Source: an uncultured Bacteroidales bacterium (lineage in GTDB: Bacteria > Bacteroidota > Bacteroidia > Bacteroidales > P3). Taken from it: DNA of 64,000 nt. The notes beneath the pieces are model-generated. The model was not told where the DNA came from. It was given only the letters and a program-made list of their open reading frames with translations, and searched no databases. The stretch lies in contig CAJOEN010000002.1 of the NCBI GenBank assembly GCA_905233475.1, positions 27,311 to 91,310 of the forward strand. Reading direction: 5' to 3'. Each line of letters starts with the position of its first letter. Position 1 is the first letter of the stretch. Below are positions 28,087-36,292 of this stretch, piece by piece. Position numbers and translations under genes: made by a program.

Positions 28087-28955
28087 TGGTTGCCGTTGTT
28101 TGATGATTTGAAAAGAAATTCCTTCTCCTCGGCCGTAAGTTTTTCGTATCCCGATTTGGATATTTTGTCGAGGATTTCGTCGATACGTCTTTCGTTTTCA
28201 GCGCGACGGCGGTTGTATTCCTCGTCGGTCATGGGTCGTCGGTGCGGTGGGTTCTTGCCTCTCGCCCTGTTCGATTGGGAAAAACGCAGTTTTAGGCCAC
28301 CGGTCTTTTTGGGAAGGAATATCATAAGAAATCCGCATAGCTCACCCCCGAGGTTGGCCGCATGGATAGCAGAGTTCGCCGAAAGTGCCGACAGCAGGTC
28401 GATAGCTACGAATATGTATGCGATGTATTTTAGTTTCAGACCTTTGCCTTGATTGCGGAAGAAAAACACGTTTTGGTCGGGTAAATATGTGGCCAAGGCC
28501 ATAAAAAGCCCCATCACCGCCGCCGAAGAACCCGACAGAATTTTACTGTCGGGGCTTTGCAGTAGCGATATCAGCAATGCGGTAAAGGCTCCGACTGCAC
28601 CGCAGGCAAGGTAGGTTACAACAAATTTCCGTCCGCCTAAGTATCTGTAAAACACTTTGCCCACTATTGCCAGAATGAGCATGTTGAGCAATAGCGACAA
28701 AAAACGTGTGTGTACGAAAAAGTACGAAATAATCGTCCACGGACGCATAACAAAGGCAGGGCAATCCGATACGCACAGCCAGTTTTCCGCCCATAGGGTT
28801 GCAAGTCCCCGACCCTTTAGGGTGAAATAGTTGGTCAAATAGTCGGCCAAAACCAACACCACCCACACAAGGCAGTTGAAAACAACAATTCTCGAAAGCC
28901 AAGTGCGACTTCTAAAAAAGCTAACTATTTGATTTTTAATATTTTGCCAAAACAT
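28083..28955 (-). CDS. rhomboid-family intramembrane serine protease
   Basis: Cleaves transmembrane proteins within the bilayer. It has 290 residues with about six membrane segments. The catalytic dyad is Ser144 in SGSSAAVMG (family GxSx) and His198 in AIHAANLGGELCG. A positively charged cytoplasmic tail (about 222-290) ends in the helix YEKLTAEEKEFLF seen in other Bacteroidota rhomboids. First gene of a two-gene unit with the EEP protein; promoter at 28975-28982. Confidence 0.92.
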   Translation of the reverse strand: MFWQNIKNQIVSFFRSRTWLSRIVVFNCLVWVVLVLADYLTNYFTLKGRGLATLWAENWLCVSDCPAFVMRPWTIISYFFVHTRFLSLLLNMLILAIVGKVFYRYLGGRKFVVTYLACGAVGAFTALLISLLQSPDSKILSGSSAAVMGLFMALATYLPDQNVFFFRNQGKGLKLKYIAYIFVAIDLLSALSANSAIHAANLGGELCGFLMIFLPKKTGGLKLRFSQSNRARGKNPPHRRPMTDEEYNRRRAENERRIDEILDKISKSGYEKLTAEEKEFLFKSSNNGNQ

Positions 28956-28974
28956 ACATTTTTTTTTAGGTATG

Positions 28975-28982
28975 CAAATTTA
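28975..28982 (-). promoter_or_regulatory. -7 box of the rhomboid-EEP promoter
   Basis: On the minus strand TAAATTTG followed by CATACC, an exact TAnnTTTG match 20 bases before the rhomboid ATG. No clear -33 element. Confidence 0.5.
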
Positions 28983-29049
28983 CGAAAAAAATCCGCTTCA
29001 TTGCCACCGATGGCTAAAAATATCGTCTTTTTGTCCGTTTTTCGCCGTA

Positions 29050-29188
29050 TTAAGGGGGCTTCTATAAATTGCCTCGGAGAGGCAAACTCTCAATAATCTC
29101 ACATGCTAATGTGAGGTATATCAGGCAAATAAAGAACAGGCGTGTCGGAGGCACGCGCTCTCAAACGAATAAATAGAAGTCCCCTTAA
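29050..29188. repeat. 139-bp inverted-repeat element with three internal hairpins
   Basis: Termini TTAAGGGGGCTTCTAT (29050-29065) and ATAGAAGTCCCCTTAA (29173-29188) are inverted repeats with one mismatch in 16, and GTA flanks both sides. Inside are three hairpins: GCCTC-GGA-GAGGC (29071-29083), CTCACAT-GCTA-ATGTGAG (29098-29115) and GCGTGTC-GGA-GGCACGC (29140-29156). The first and third share the TCGGAG loop and are each followed by CTCTCAA. It could be a MITE- or REPIN-like repeat or a structured RNA. It lies between two divergent promoters and encodes nothing recognisable. Confidence 0.7.
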
Positions 29189-29200
29189 GTATAAATTAGT

Positions 29201-29208
29201 TATCTTTG
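29201..29208 (+). promoter_or_regulatory. -7 box before the ATP-grasp-like gene
   Basis: TATCTTTG followed by CA, an exact consensus match 12 bases downstream of the inverted-repeat element. Transcription would begin about 29213-29216, which favours the GTG at 29238 as the start codon. Confidence 0.6.
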
Positions 29209-29237
29209 CATAATTGTCCAAAACCATTGAAACAATT

Positions 29238-30110
29238 GTGAAACTGCTGATTTTCAATCCTGAACACGATTTGAGCCTTGCCAACGGAAGCCGTGATTTT
29301 GTGGCTCCCAAGTCGGTGGTGGAGTTTGCCCGTAGCAGAGCCTCGGCTATGCAATACCTGTATTCCGACGGACTTTGCCTTTCGGCATACGACGCATTTC
29401 CTGCGGAGGGCATTACCGAAGTTGTGGCGTGGGGTTGGAATGCGGCACTTAAAAAAAGTCTTGTTCGTGGCGGCGTAGCAGAAAGCCTTCTCCCCTCGGA
29501 CGAGGAACTTGCGCTTTGGCGTAGTTTGCAGCACCGAAAGACCTTGTTGCCCCTTCAGCACGATTCTATTGCTGTAGCATATATTGCTGATATGGAGCGT
29601 CTTATAGCTTCGGGTAATCCTCGTTGGGTGTTGAAAGCCCCTTGGTCGGGAGCGGGACGGGGATTGCACTGGATAAACGGCAGTTTGTGCGAAAACGACA
29701 GGGCTTGGTTGCGGAAAACCGTAGCCGCTCAGGGCTGTGTGGTGGCCGAACCTTGGCGCGACGTGGCAGCGGATTTTGCTTTGGAGTATATCTCGCGAAA
29801 TGGTGAGTTGGTTTTTGTCGGTTATTCATTGTTCAAAGCGCACAGAGGCGTGTATCGAAACAATGTGCTTGCCGCCGACGAGCAGATAGTAGAGATATTG
29901 GAACAAAAAACCTCCCATACGACCTTGGCTAATGCCAAACTTGTTGTAGAACAATGGCTTGTCGAAAATATAGTGCCGCACTACTATGGCCCCTTGGGCG
30001 TGGATATGATTGCCGACACAGCAGGCCGTATCCATGTATGCGAGATGAATTTGCGTCATACTATGGGAATGGTGGCACACGCCAAAGTTAATGGAATGCC
30101 ATTGCAATGA
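29238..30110 (+). CDS. ATP-grasp-like protein of unknown substrate
   Basis: Predicted ATP-dependent ligase-like protein. With the GTG start at 29238 (VKLLIFNPEHDLSLANGS) it has 290 residues. An upstream in-frame TTG at 29214 would coincide with the predicted transcription start and is less likely. ATP-grasp features: WVLKAPWSGAGRGL (lysine and glycine-rich lid), an acidic EP-W pair, and near the C-terminus GVDMIAD with HVCEMNLRHTMG (metal-binding Glu/Asn). The acceptor is unknown. It stands alone, about 90 bases before ogt. Confidence 0.75.
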   Translation: MKLLIFNPEHDLSLANGSRDFVAPKSVVEFARSRASAMQYLYSDGLCLSAYDAFPAEGITEVVAWGWNAALKKSLVRGGVAESLLPSDEELALWRSLQHRKTLLPLQHDSIAVAYIADMERLIASGNPRWVLKAPWSGAGRGLHWINGSLCENDRAWLRKTVAAQGCVVAEPWRDVAADFALEYISRNGELVFVGYSLFKAHRGVYRNNVLAADEQIVEILEQKTSHTTLANAKLVVEQWLVENIVPHYYGPLGVDMIADTAGRIHVCEMNLRHTMGMVAHAKVNGMPLQ

Positions 30111-30198
30111 GGACAGGGTAACAAAAAAACAAAACAATTAAGACGGACAGCGGAGTGTTGGAACTTTTTAATGATAAATAATTGTATAATAGATAATT

Positions 30199-30708
30199 AT
30201 GGAATATATATGCCACTATAATTCACCACTCGGCGGCATAACCCTTGCTAACGACGGCGCAAGTCTAATTGGACTTTGGTTCGACGGACAGAAACATTTT
30301 GCCAACGGCCTGCACCAACAGTACGAGGAATGCGACGAAATGCCCGTGTTTGAAGAGACAAAGCGTTGGCTCGACGTATATTTCAGTGGCAAGGAGCCCG
30401 ATTTTACTCCTGCAATAGTCTTGAAAACCAGTGGTTTCCGTCGCCGTGTATGGGAAATTCTTCGCACAATTCCCTACGGACAAACCATCACTTATGGCGA
30501 CATTGCCCGTGTCATTGCCCGCGAAAAAGGTCTTAAAACCATGTCGGCACAAGCAGTGGGAGGTGCGGTGGGACATAACCCCATATCCCTTATTATTCCT
30601 TGCCATAGGGTGGTAGGCGCCAACGGCTCACTTACGGGCTATGCCGGCGGTATGGACAGAAAAGAGTGGCTGCTGCGCATGGAACAGAACAATAGGATTT
30701 TTCATTGA
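30199..30708 (+). CDS. ogt: methylated-DNA--protein-cysteine methyltransferase
   Basis: Suicide repair enzyme that removes O6-alkyl groups from guanine onto its own cysteine. It has 169 residues, normal for the short Ogt form without an Ada domain. Active site is I-P-C135-H-R-V, preceded by the helix-turn-helix region ([13 protein letters not shown]) and the GGAVGHNP turn. Confidence 0.95.
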   Translation: MEYICHYNSPLGGITLANDGASLIGLWFDGQKHFANGLHQQYEECDEMPVFEETKRWLDVYFSGKEPDFTPAIVLKTSGFRRRVWEILRTIPYGQTITYGDIARVIAREKGLKTMSAQAVGGAVGHNPISLIIPCHRVVGANGSLTGYAGGMDRKEWLLRMEQNNRIFH

Positions 30709-30827
30709 CCGCGTATCGGTTTTGTTTCGCTTTCCAATGGATATTCTTTAGAATGCATTTTAATCTCCTGTGTAATAGCTCTTTATATTTTAATGAAAAA
30801 AATCATGTCAAATATAAATAAAAATTG

Positions 30828-30835
30828 TACCTTTG
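30828..30835 (+). promoter_or_regulatory. -7 box before the small membrane protein gene
   Basis: TACCTTTG, an exact consensus match 20 bases before the ATG at 30855. It supports that ATG rather than in-frame codons upstream. Confidence 0.6.
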
Positions 30836-30854
30836 CTGCCAAAAAAATAACGAT

Positions 30855-31319
30855 ATGAATATAAATATTTCAAACAGAAACAGCAGTAAACCAGATGGTT
30901 ACAATTTTTTTACACAGACAATAATAATGACCCTGACACTGATGGTTGTAGGGTTGATATTGCCGGGAGTACATATTACAAACGTTTTTGTGGCAATTTT
31001 TGCCGCAGTGGTTATAGCTATGCTCAACAATTTTTTGCGGCCTGTTTTGTTGCTGCTTACACTGCCTTTCACAATAGTTACAATGGGGCTGTTTATTTTT
31101 GTTGTCAATGCCATAATAATATGGCTTGCTGCCAAAATAGTGCCAAGTTTTTCGATAGACGGTTTCGGAACCGCTTTTTTTGCGGCACTGCTTATAACCA
31201 TAATAAACTACCTGCTCGAAATTCCTGCCCGCTGGCGTAGCCGTGGAGAATACCGAAACAACGACGAAAACGACGATTTCGCTGAATATGAGGAAGTTAC
31301 CGACGAAAACAAAGACTGA
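30855..31319 (+). CDS. phage holin family 4 superfamily-type membrane protein
   Basis: Small integral membrane protein of 154 residues with four predicted membrane helices (about 20-125) and an acidic, Asn/Asp-rich cytoplasmic tail. Short helices separated by Pro-Gly, with NNFLRPVLLLLTLPFTIVT in the middle, match the four-helix family annotated as phage holin family 4 (YvlD-like). The name is historical: there is no phage context here. Function unknown. The start was chosen because it lies 20 bases behind the -7 box. panC follows after 31 bases. Confidence 0.8.
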   Translation: MNINISNRNSSKPDGYNFFTQTIIMTLTLMVVGLILPGVHITNVFVAIFAAVVIAMLNNFLRPVLLLLTLPFTIVTMGLFIFVVNAIIIWLAAKIVPSFSIDGFGTAFFAALLITIINYLLEIPARWRSRGEYRNNDENDDFAEYEEVTDENKD

Positions 31320-31350
31320 ATACAAAGAAGGACAAACAAAGCAATATAAA

Positions 31351-32196
31351 ATGAAAGTTTTATATACAATAAAAGATATTAAGGAAGAACTCGCCAAAGT
31401 CCGTTCAGAAAACAAAACCGTAGGTCTTGTACCCACAATGGGAGCCTTGCACAAAGGGCATATATCGTTGGTGGCCAAAGCCAAAACCCAATGCGATGTG
31501 GTTGTCGTGAGCGTTTTTGTAAATCCCATACAGTTCAACAATCAGCACGATTTGGAAACCTACCCACGCACCCTCGACGAAGATGTGGAAAAATTGCGCA
31601 ACGCCGACTGCGACATAGTGTTTGCACCCACTGTTGAGGAGATGTACCCAACCCAGCCAACCGAGAAATACTCTTTCGGAATATTGGAGGCAGTTATGGA
31701 AGGCATACGCCGTCCCGGACATTTCTCAGGTGTTGCAGTGGTTGTACGCCGCTTGTTTGATATTGTGGAACCCAACAAAGCCTTTTTCGGCGAAAAGGAC
31801 TTCCAGCAACTTGCCATAATCAAAAATCTTGTACAGCAGCTGAATTACGGCATTGAAATAGTGCCGTGCCCGATAATAAGAGCCGACGATGGACTTGCAC
31901 TCAGTTCGCGCAACACACGCCTTTCGTCCGAAAATCGTGCCAAAGCCCCCAAAATCCATGCTACACTTGCCAGAGCCGCCGAAGAACTTATGCGCACCAT
32001 GTCGGTTGCAGATGTAAAAAAATGGGTTATGGACGTGTTTGCCGAAGACCCGGCTTTCGAACCGGAATATTTTGAAATTGTGGAAGACCTAACCTTGCAA
32101 CCTGTCGCCGACTGGAACGCCGCCAACGGCATTGTGGGTTGCATAGCAGTTTGGATGGACGATGTGCGTCTGATAGATATTATACGTTTTAAATAG
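31351..32196 (+). CDS. panC: pantothenate synthetase
   Basis: Joins pantoate and beta-alanine with ATP to give pantothenate, the coenzyme A precursor. It has 281 residues from the ATG at 31351 (MKVLYTIKDIKEELAKV); an upstream in-frame ATG would run into the preceding gene. Nucleotidyltransferase motifs: PTMGALHKGH (HxGH), VVVSVFVNPIQFN, the FGEKDFQQ loop and LSSRN (KMSKS-like). Type III pantothenate kinase (coaX) at 54.4 kb would act next. Confidence 0.96.
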   Translation: MKVLYTIKDIKEELAKVRSENKTVGLVPTMGALHKGHISLVAKAKTQCDVVVVSVFVNPIQFNNQHDLETYPRTLDEDVEKLRNADCDIVFAPTVEEMYPTQPTEKYSFGILEAVMEGIRRPGHFSGVAVVVRRLFDIVEPNKAFFGEKDFQQLAIIKNLVQQLNYGIEIVPCPIIRADDGLALSSRNTRLSSENRAKAPKIHATLARAAEELMRTMSVADVKKWVMDVFAEDPAFEPEYFEIVEDLTLQPVADWNAANGIVGCIAVWMDDVRLIDIIRFK

Positions 32197-32411
32197 TATA
32201 TATTACTGATTTTTAATTAGTTATATTATTTATTGAGCTTGTTTGGCAAGTTATTAACTTTTAAAGCTCATAAATATCCTATTTTTTGTTACCGGCAACA
32301 AAGTTTTTGTCGTACCTTTACATTGAGTTTTTGTATCTTTTATGAAGATATAAGATATTGAAGATTAAACACTTACTTGCGTTAATTATACCGATAAAAA
32401 AGCCACTAACA
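32197..32411 (+). other. intergenic region before the acidic protein gene
   Basis: A+T rich, without a gene. A near-consensus -7 box TACCTTTA lies at 32313-32320, about 90 bases before the ATG at 32412. Confidence 0.4.
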
Positions 32412-33527
32412 ATGGAGTTGCAGAACATTAGGACACGTCTTTCGGAGCATTTGGCCGAAATAACAGCTTGTTTGGAACGTATCAACAATACGGAAGAACC
32501 CCACCCTTTGGACACGGATATTTTGTTGAGCCAAATCAGGGAGATGTATTGCGATGCGCTTAAACTTGGTGCACCCGCAGAAAAAACCTCCGCAGAGCGG
32601 AAAACGCTTGCAGAAGAACAACCGGAAAATACCCCCGAACCAACACACGAAGATACACAAACTGAGGGAACCTTCGTCCCACAAGTCGAACCCCAAGTGG
32701 TGGAAGATGAGGTTGTTACCGAACAGAAAACCGTGATTGCCGAACAACAACCCGTAATAACTTACGAAATTGAAGACATTTTTTCCGAATTTTCGGAAAT
32801 GGAATACGGAGGACATAAAAAAGACAAGGCCGAAAATCCAACACCTCAAACGGAAGAGAAAGTTGTGGTGGAGGAAGAAGAGCCTTCCGCAGTTCAGACA
32901 ACTGAAGAATTCACGGAAACAGTACAGGAGCCTGAGGACGAAACTGCCAACGACATTGCCGAAAAGGTGATGAACCGCAAAACCGTAATTGAAAATATCG
33001 TAGCTCTGCAGCAGTCGTCGAATGCCGAAACTGCTGAGAACACACAAAAAACCTCTTCCAATGCACAGCAACATCACGAGCCTCACCCGCAGTTGTCGCT
33101 GCTCGACTATCTTCCGGGCGTAAGTCGTGTGGTGGAAAATGTGGACAAGCAAACCATCCCGCCGGCACCCAAAACCATAGCCGAAAAATTCGCCGAGAGG
33201 CAACATCAAACAAGCACGCTTAACACTCCTCCCACCGCCAATACCATAGCCAAAGCGCATCCCGACACCCCGTCGAAATTTGTTGATTTGCGTACCATAA
33301 TAGGAATCAACGACAAATTTACCTACATCAACGACCTTTTTGAAAAGGACATGCGTAGTTACAACGAGTTTATCAATACTCTTAACAAGATAGACGATGT
33401 GCCTGAAGCACAGAAGTTTGTACAAGGTGTTGCCGATAAATACAATTGGAAGAAAGAGTCTATGGCTGTACAATTGTTCATGTCGGCTTACAAACGCCGT
33501 TACTCCGCGCCATTAAATCTTGTGTGA
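32412..33527 (+). CDS. acidic low-complexity protein of unknown function, conserved C-terminal domain
   Basis: Function not recognised. With the ATG at 32412 it has 371 residues. Residues 1-50 are predicted helical (LSEHLAEITACLERI). About 60-270 are Glu/Gln/Thr/Pro rich and probably disordered. The last 90 residues are ordered and look conserved (FVDLRTIIGINDKFTYINDLF, KRRYS at the end), a pattern seen in hypothetical proteins of this phylum. It ends 1 base before the gmk ATG, so the two are probably cotranscribed. An in-frame TTG at 32358 is possible but unlikely. Confidence 0.75.
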   Translation: MELQNIRTRLSEHLAEITACLERINNTEEPHPLDTDILLSQIREMYCDALKLGAPAEKTSAERKTLAEEQPENTPEPTHEDTQTEGTFVPQVEPQVVEDEVVTEQKTVIAEQQPVITYEIEDIFSEFSEMEYGGHKKDKAENPTPQTEEKVVVEEEEPSAVQTTEEFTETVQEPEDETANDIAEKVMNRKTVIENIVALQQSSNAETAENTQKTSSNAQQHHEPHPQLSLLDYLPGVSRVVENVDKQTIPPAPKTIAEKFAERQHQTSTLNTPPTANTIAKAHPDTPSKFVDLRTIIGINDKFTYINDLFEKDMRSYNEFINTLNKIDDVPEAQKFVQGVADKYNWKKESMAVQLFMSAYKRRYSAPLNLV

Positions 33528-33528
33528 T

Positions 33529-34104
33529 ATGGAAGAAAATCAAAAAGTTATAATATTTTCGGCACCGTCGGGAAGCGGCAAAAGCACCATTATAAGCCGT
33601 TTGCTGAAACGTGTCCCGAATTTGGAATTCTCCATATCGGCCACAAGCCGCAAACCGCGCGAGGGCGAACAAAACGGCAAGGATTACTACTTTCTCTCCC
33701 ATGACGAATTTAAACAGAAAGTAGCCGAAGGCCAGTTTGTGGAATGGGTGGAAGTGTACCAAGGCACCTGCTATGGCACACTGAAATCGGAGATAGAGCG
33801 CATTTGGCAAAAGGGTAGCACCGTCATTTTCGACGTGGACGTGCTGGGCGGCGTCAGCCTTAAAAAGATATTTGGCAACAAAGCCCTTTCGATATTCATA
33901 CAGCCGCCGTCGATGGAGGTTTTGGAACAGCGTCTGCGTGGCCGCAACACCGAAACCGAAGAGAGCCTTGGAAAACGCATAGAACGTGCAAAAATGGAAA
34001 TGCAATACAGCAACCAGCTTGACGTGGTGGTTGAAAATGACGACCTCGACACGGCAATAAACGAAACGGAAACCATAGTAAGAAACTTTTTGGGCAAACA
34101 ATGA
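33529..34104 (+). CDS. gmk: guanylate kinase
   Basis: Phosphorylates GMP to GDP. It has 191 residues from the ATG at 33529. P-loop SAPSGSGKST near the N-terminus; GMP-binding stretch ISATSRKPREGEQNGKDYYF, and EWVEVYQGTCYGT. The stop overlaps the mreC start (ATGA at 34101-34104). Confidence 0.96.
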   Translation: MEENQKVIIFSAPSGSGKSTIISRLLKRVPNLEFSISATSRKPREGEQNGKDYYFLSHDEFKQKVAEGQFVEWVEVYQGTCYGTLKSEIERIWQKGSTVIFDVDVLGGVSLKKIFGNKALSIFIQPPSMEVLEQRLRGRNTETEESLGKRIERAKMEMQYSNQLDVVVENDDLDTAINETETIVRNFLGKQ

Positions 34105-34955
34105 ACAACCTGCTGATTTTTTTCAAAAGATACAGTCATATTTTCCTTTTTATAGCCCTCGAAGCTGTGGCTGTAATACTGATTGTGCAAAACAGCTACT
34201 ACCAAAGCTCCAAACTAATTTCGTGGTGCAACAGCATAGCAGGTAGTTGCTACAGTCAAGTGTCGTCGGTGTCGGGCTATTTCAAACTTGCCGAAACCAA
34301 CCGTCAGCTTATTAGCGAAAACGCCCGCCTGCGCGAACAGCTGGAAAGTTCGTATATACAATACAACAAGAAGGTTTTCGAGGTGAACGACACTGTTTAC
34401 AAACGGAAATACAGCTACATAGAGGCACAGATAATAAAAAACTCGTACAACAGAAGGTGCAACTACATAATGATTAACAAAGGCACTTTGCATGGGGTTA
34501 AAACCGACATGGCCGTAATGTCGCCGCAAGGTATTGTGGGCATTGTGGTGAACACCACCCGCAATTTTGCCACAGTAATGTCGGTGCTGCACCCCGACAG
34601 CCGCAACAGCGTAAAGGTTAAACGTACCAACATATCCGGCTCGCTTGTCTGGAATGGCAAGGATTTCCGCTACGGAACGCTTATCGACATACCGACCACA
34701 CACAAACTGCGGAAAAACGACACCATAATAACAAGCGGATTTTCGCAGGAGTTTCCCGAGGGCATAGTAGTGGGTTTTGTTGAAAGTGCCACACAGAACT
34801 CGGGCGACGGCTTCTACACCGTGAAAATACGACTGGCTACCGATTTCAACAAAATCAACTTCGTGTATGTAATCAACAATAGTTTCTATCAGGAACAACA
34901 AATTTTAAACCGACAAATGGAGGAGTGTGATGAACAGCAAACTGATAATCAATAA
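34101..34955 (+). CDS. mreC: rod-shape-determining protein MreC
   Basis: Bitopic scaffold of the elongation machinery. It has 284 residues: membrane helix (about 12-32), coiled coil (about 60-88, NRQLISENARLREQLE), then the periplasmic beta domain with NYIMINKGTLHGVKTDMAV, SPQGIVGIV and GFSQEFPEGIVVG. It follows gmk directly; mreB is not adjacent, and neither PBP2 nor rodA follows mreD here. Overlaps the mreD start. Confidence 0.93.
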   Translation: MNNLLIFFKRYSHIFLFIALEAVAVILIVQNSYYQSSKLISWCNSIAGSCYSQVSSVSGYFKLAETNRQLISENARLREQLESSYIQYNKKVFEVNDTVYKRKYSYIEAQIIKNSYNRRCNYIMINKGTLHGVKTDMAVMSPQGIVGIVVNTTRNFATVMSVLHPDSRNSVKVKRTNISGSLVWNGKDFRYGTLIDIPTTHKLRKNDTIITSGFSQEFPEGIVVGFVESATQNSGDGFYTVKIRLATDFNKINFVYVINNSFYQEQQILNRQMEECDEQQTDNQ

Positions 34956-35445
34956 TACACTACGTTTTGTACTACTTATAGCTTTCCAAGTGCTGGTACT
35001 CAACAACGTGTACTTGGGCGTGGATGTGTCGCCTGTGGTGTACATTTTGTTTATACTTATGCTACCCACAAACTGCAACAAAATGTTGCTTCTAATACTT
35101 TCGTTTGTAGCGGGGCTTTGTGTGGATATGTTTTCGAACTCTCTTGGTTTCCACACTTTTGCGGCAACATTTGTGGGACTGCTCCGGATAGTTTTTGCCA
35201 ACCGCATCATCACACAAGACGACAGGGAGATAGAAACGCCCTCGATACGCACCGCCGATATGAAACAGTTTTCTTTCTATACAATAATCCTTACGGCAAT
35301 ATATAATTTCATCTACCTTATGCTGGTGTCTTTCGACATGAGCGAGATTTTTCATGTGCTGTTTCTAACGCTGGTGAACACCTTGGTTACATACGTGATA
35401 ATACTTATGTTACAAGTGCTTTTTACAAGGAAGAGGGACCTATAG
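34930..35445 (+). CDS. mreD: rod-shape-determining protein MreD
   Basis: Polytopic membrane partner of MreC. It has 171 residues and five or six membrane segments, hydrophobic throughout. The ATG at 34930 is preferred over the adjacent in-frame GTG at 34927; either start lies within the last codons of mreC, behind AGGAG at 34921-34925. Identity is by topology and the mreC context. Confidence 0.85.
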   Translation: MNSKLIINNTLRFVLLIAFQVLVLNNVYLGVDVSPVVYILFILMLPTNCNKMLLLILSFVAGLCVDMFSNSLGFHTFAATFVGLLRIVFANRIITQDDREIETPSIRTADMKQFSFYTIILTAIYNFIYLMLVSFDMSEIFHVLFLTLVNTLVTYVIILMLQVLFTRKRDL

Positions 35446-35542
35446 GGACTTATGTTTCTACAAAAAAAGTAAAAATGCGAAACTCGACAGGAACCTTGTT
35501 TTTATATAAAATACTGAATACGAATTAAATGTGCAGCAAACA

Positions 35543-36247
35543 ATGAAATACAACAGAATACTTTTGAAACTTAGTGGCGAATCGCTGATGGGCAAACAAA
35601 GTTACGGCATAGCTCCCGAAATGCTCGAACAATACTCGGAAGACATAAAAGTGGTGGTGGAAAAAGGCGTGGAAGTGGCCATAGTCATCGGCGGAGGCAA
35701 TATTTTCCGCGGACTAAGCGGTGCCGCCAAAGGTATGGACCGAGTGCAAGGCGATTACATGGGAATGCTTGCCACCCTTATAAACAGCATGGCACTGCAA
35801 GCCGAACTTGAAAAGCATGGCATGCGAACCGAACTCCTTTCGGGTTTGGCCATAGAGCCGATATGCCGCGAAATGAGCCGCAAAAGGGCTATAGAGGCCA
35901 TGCACGACGGCAAGGTGGTGATAATAGGCGGCGGTAGCGGCAATCCATTTTTCACAACAGACACCGCTTCGGCCTTGCGCGCCGTAGAAATACAGGCCGA
36001 TGCCATACTCAAAGGCACACGCGTTGATGGCGTTTATACCGCCGACCCCGAAAAAGACCCTTCAGCAACGAAGTTTACAACGCTATCTTTTGCCGAAGCC
36101 TTGTCGAAAAAACTGAAAATAATGGACTTGACGGCTTTTGCACTGTGCGAGGAAAACAACCTGCCAATATACGTGTTCGACATGAACAGGCAGGGCAACC
36201 TTTTAAAGGTTGTTGAAGGTGAACCCATAGGTACGGAAGTAAAATAA
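35543..36247 (+). CDS. pyrH: uridylate kinase
   Basis: Converts UMP to UDP; an amino-acid-kinase-fold enzyme regulated by GTP and UTP in other bacteria. It has 234 residues from the ATG at 35543 (MKYNRILLKLSGESLMG). An in-frame GTG 12 bases upstream is an alternative. Motifs: VIGGGNIFRG, GDYMGMLATLINS, and GTRVDGVYTADPEKDPSATKF. frr, which often follows, is absent; a minus-strand transporter converges on it. Confidence 0.96.
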   Translation: MKYNRILLKLSGESLMGKQSYGIAPEMLEQYSEDIKVVVEKGVEVAIVIGGGNIFRGLSGAAKGMDRVQGDYMGMLATLINSMALQAELEKHGMRTELLSGLAIEPICREMSRKRAIEAMHDGKVVIIGGGSGNPFFTTDTASALRAVEIQADAILKGTRVDGVYTADPEKDPSATKFTTLSFAEALSKKLKIMDLTAFALCEENNLPIYVFDMNRQGNLLKVVEGEPIGTEVK

Positions 36248-36292
36248 TAGTTTAAAGCTATTTGGCGGGTTGTGGCATGTTGGCAAAGTCCG

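Noticed and set aside
30855-31319. Prophage remnant, from the holin-like name
   Set aside because: No phage structural, integrase or lysis genes nearby; the family is widespread in non-phage loci.
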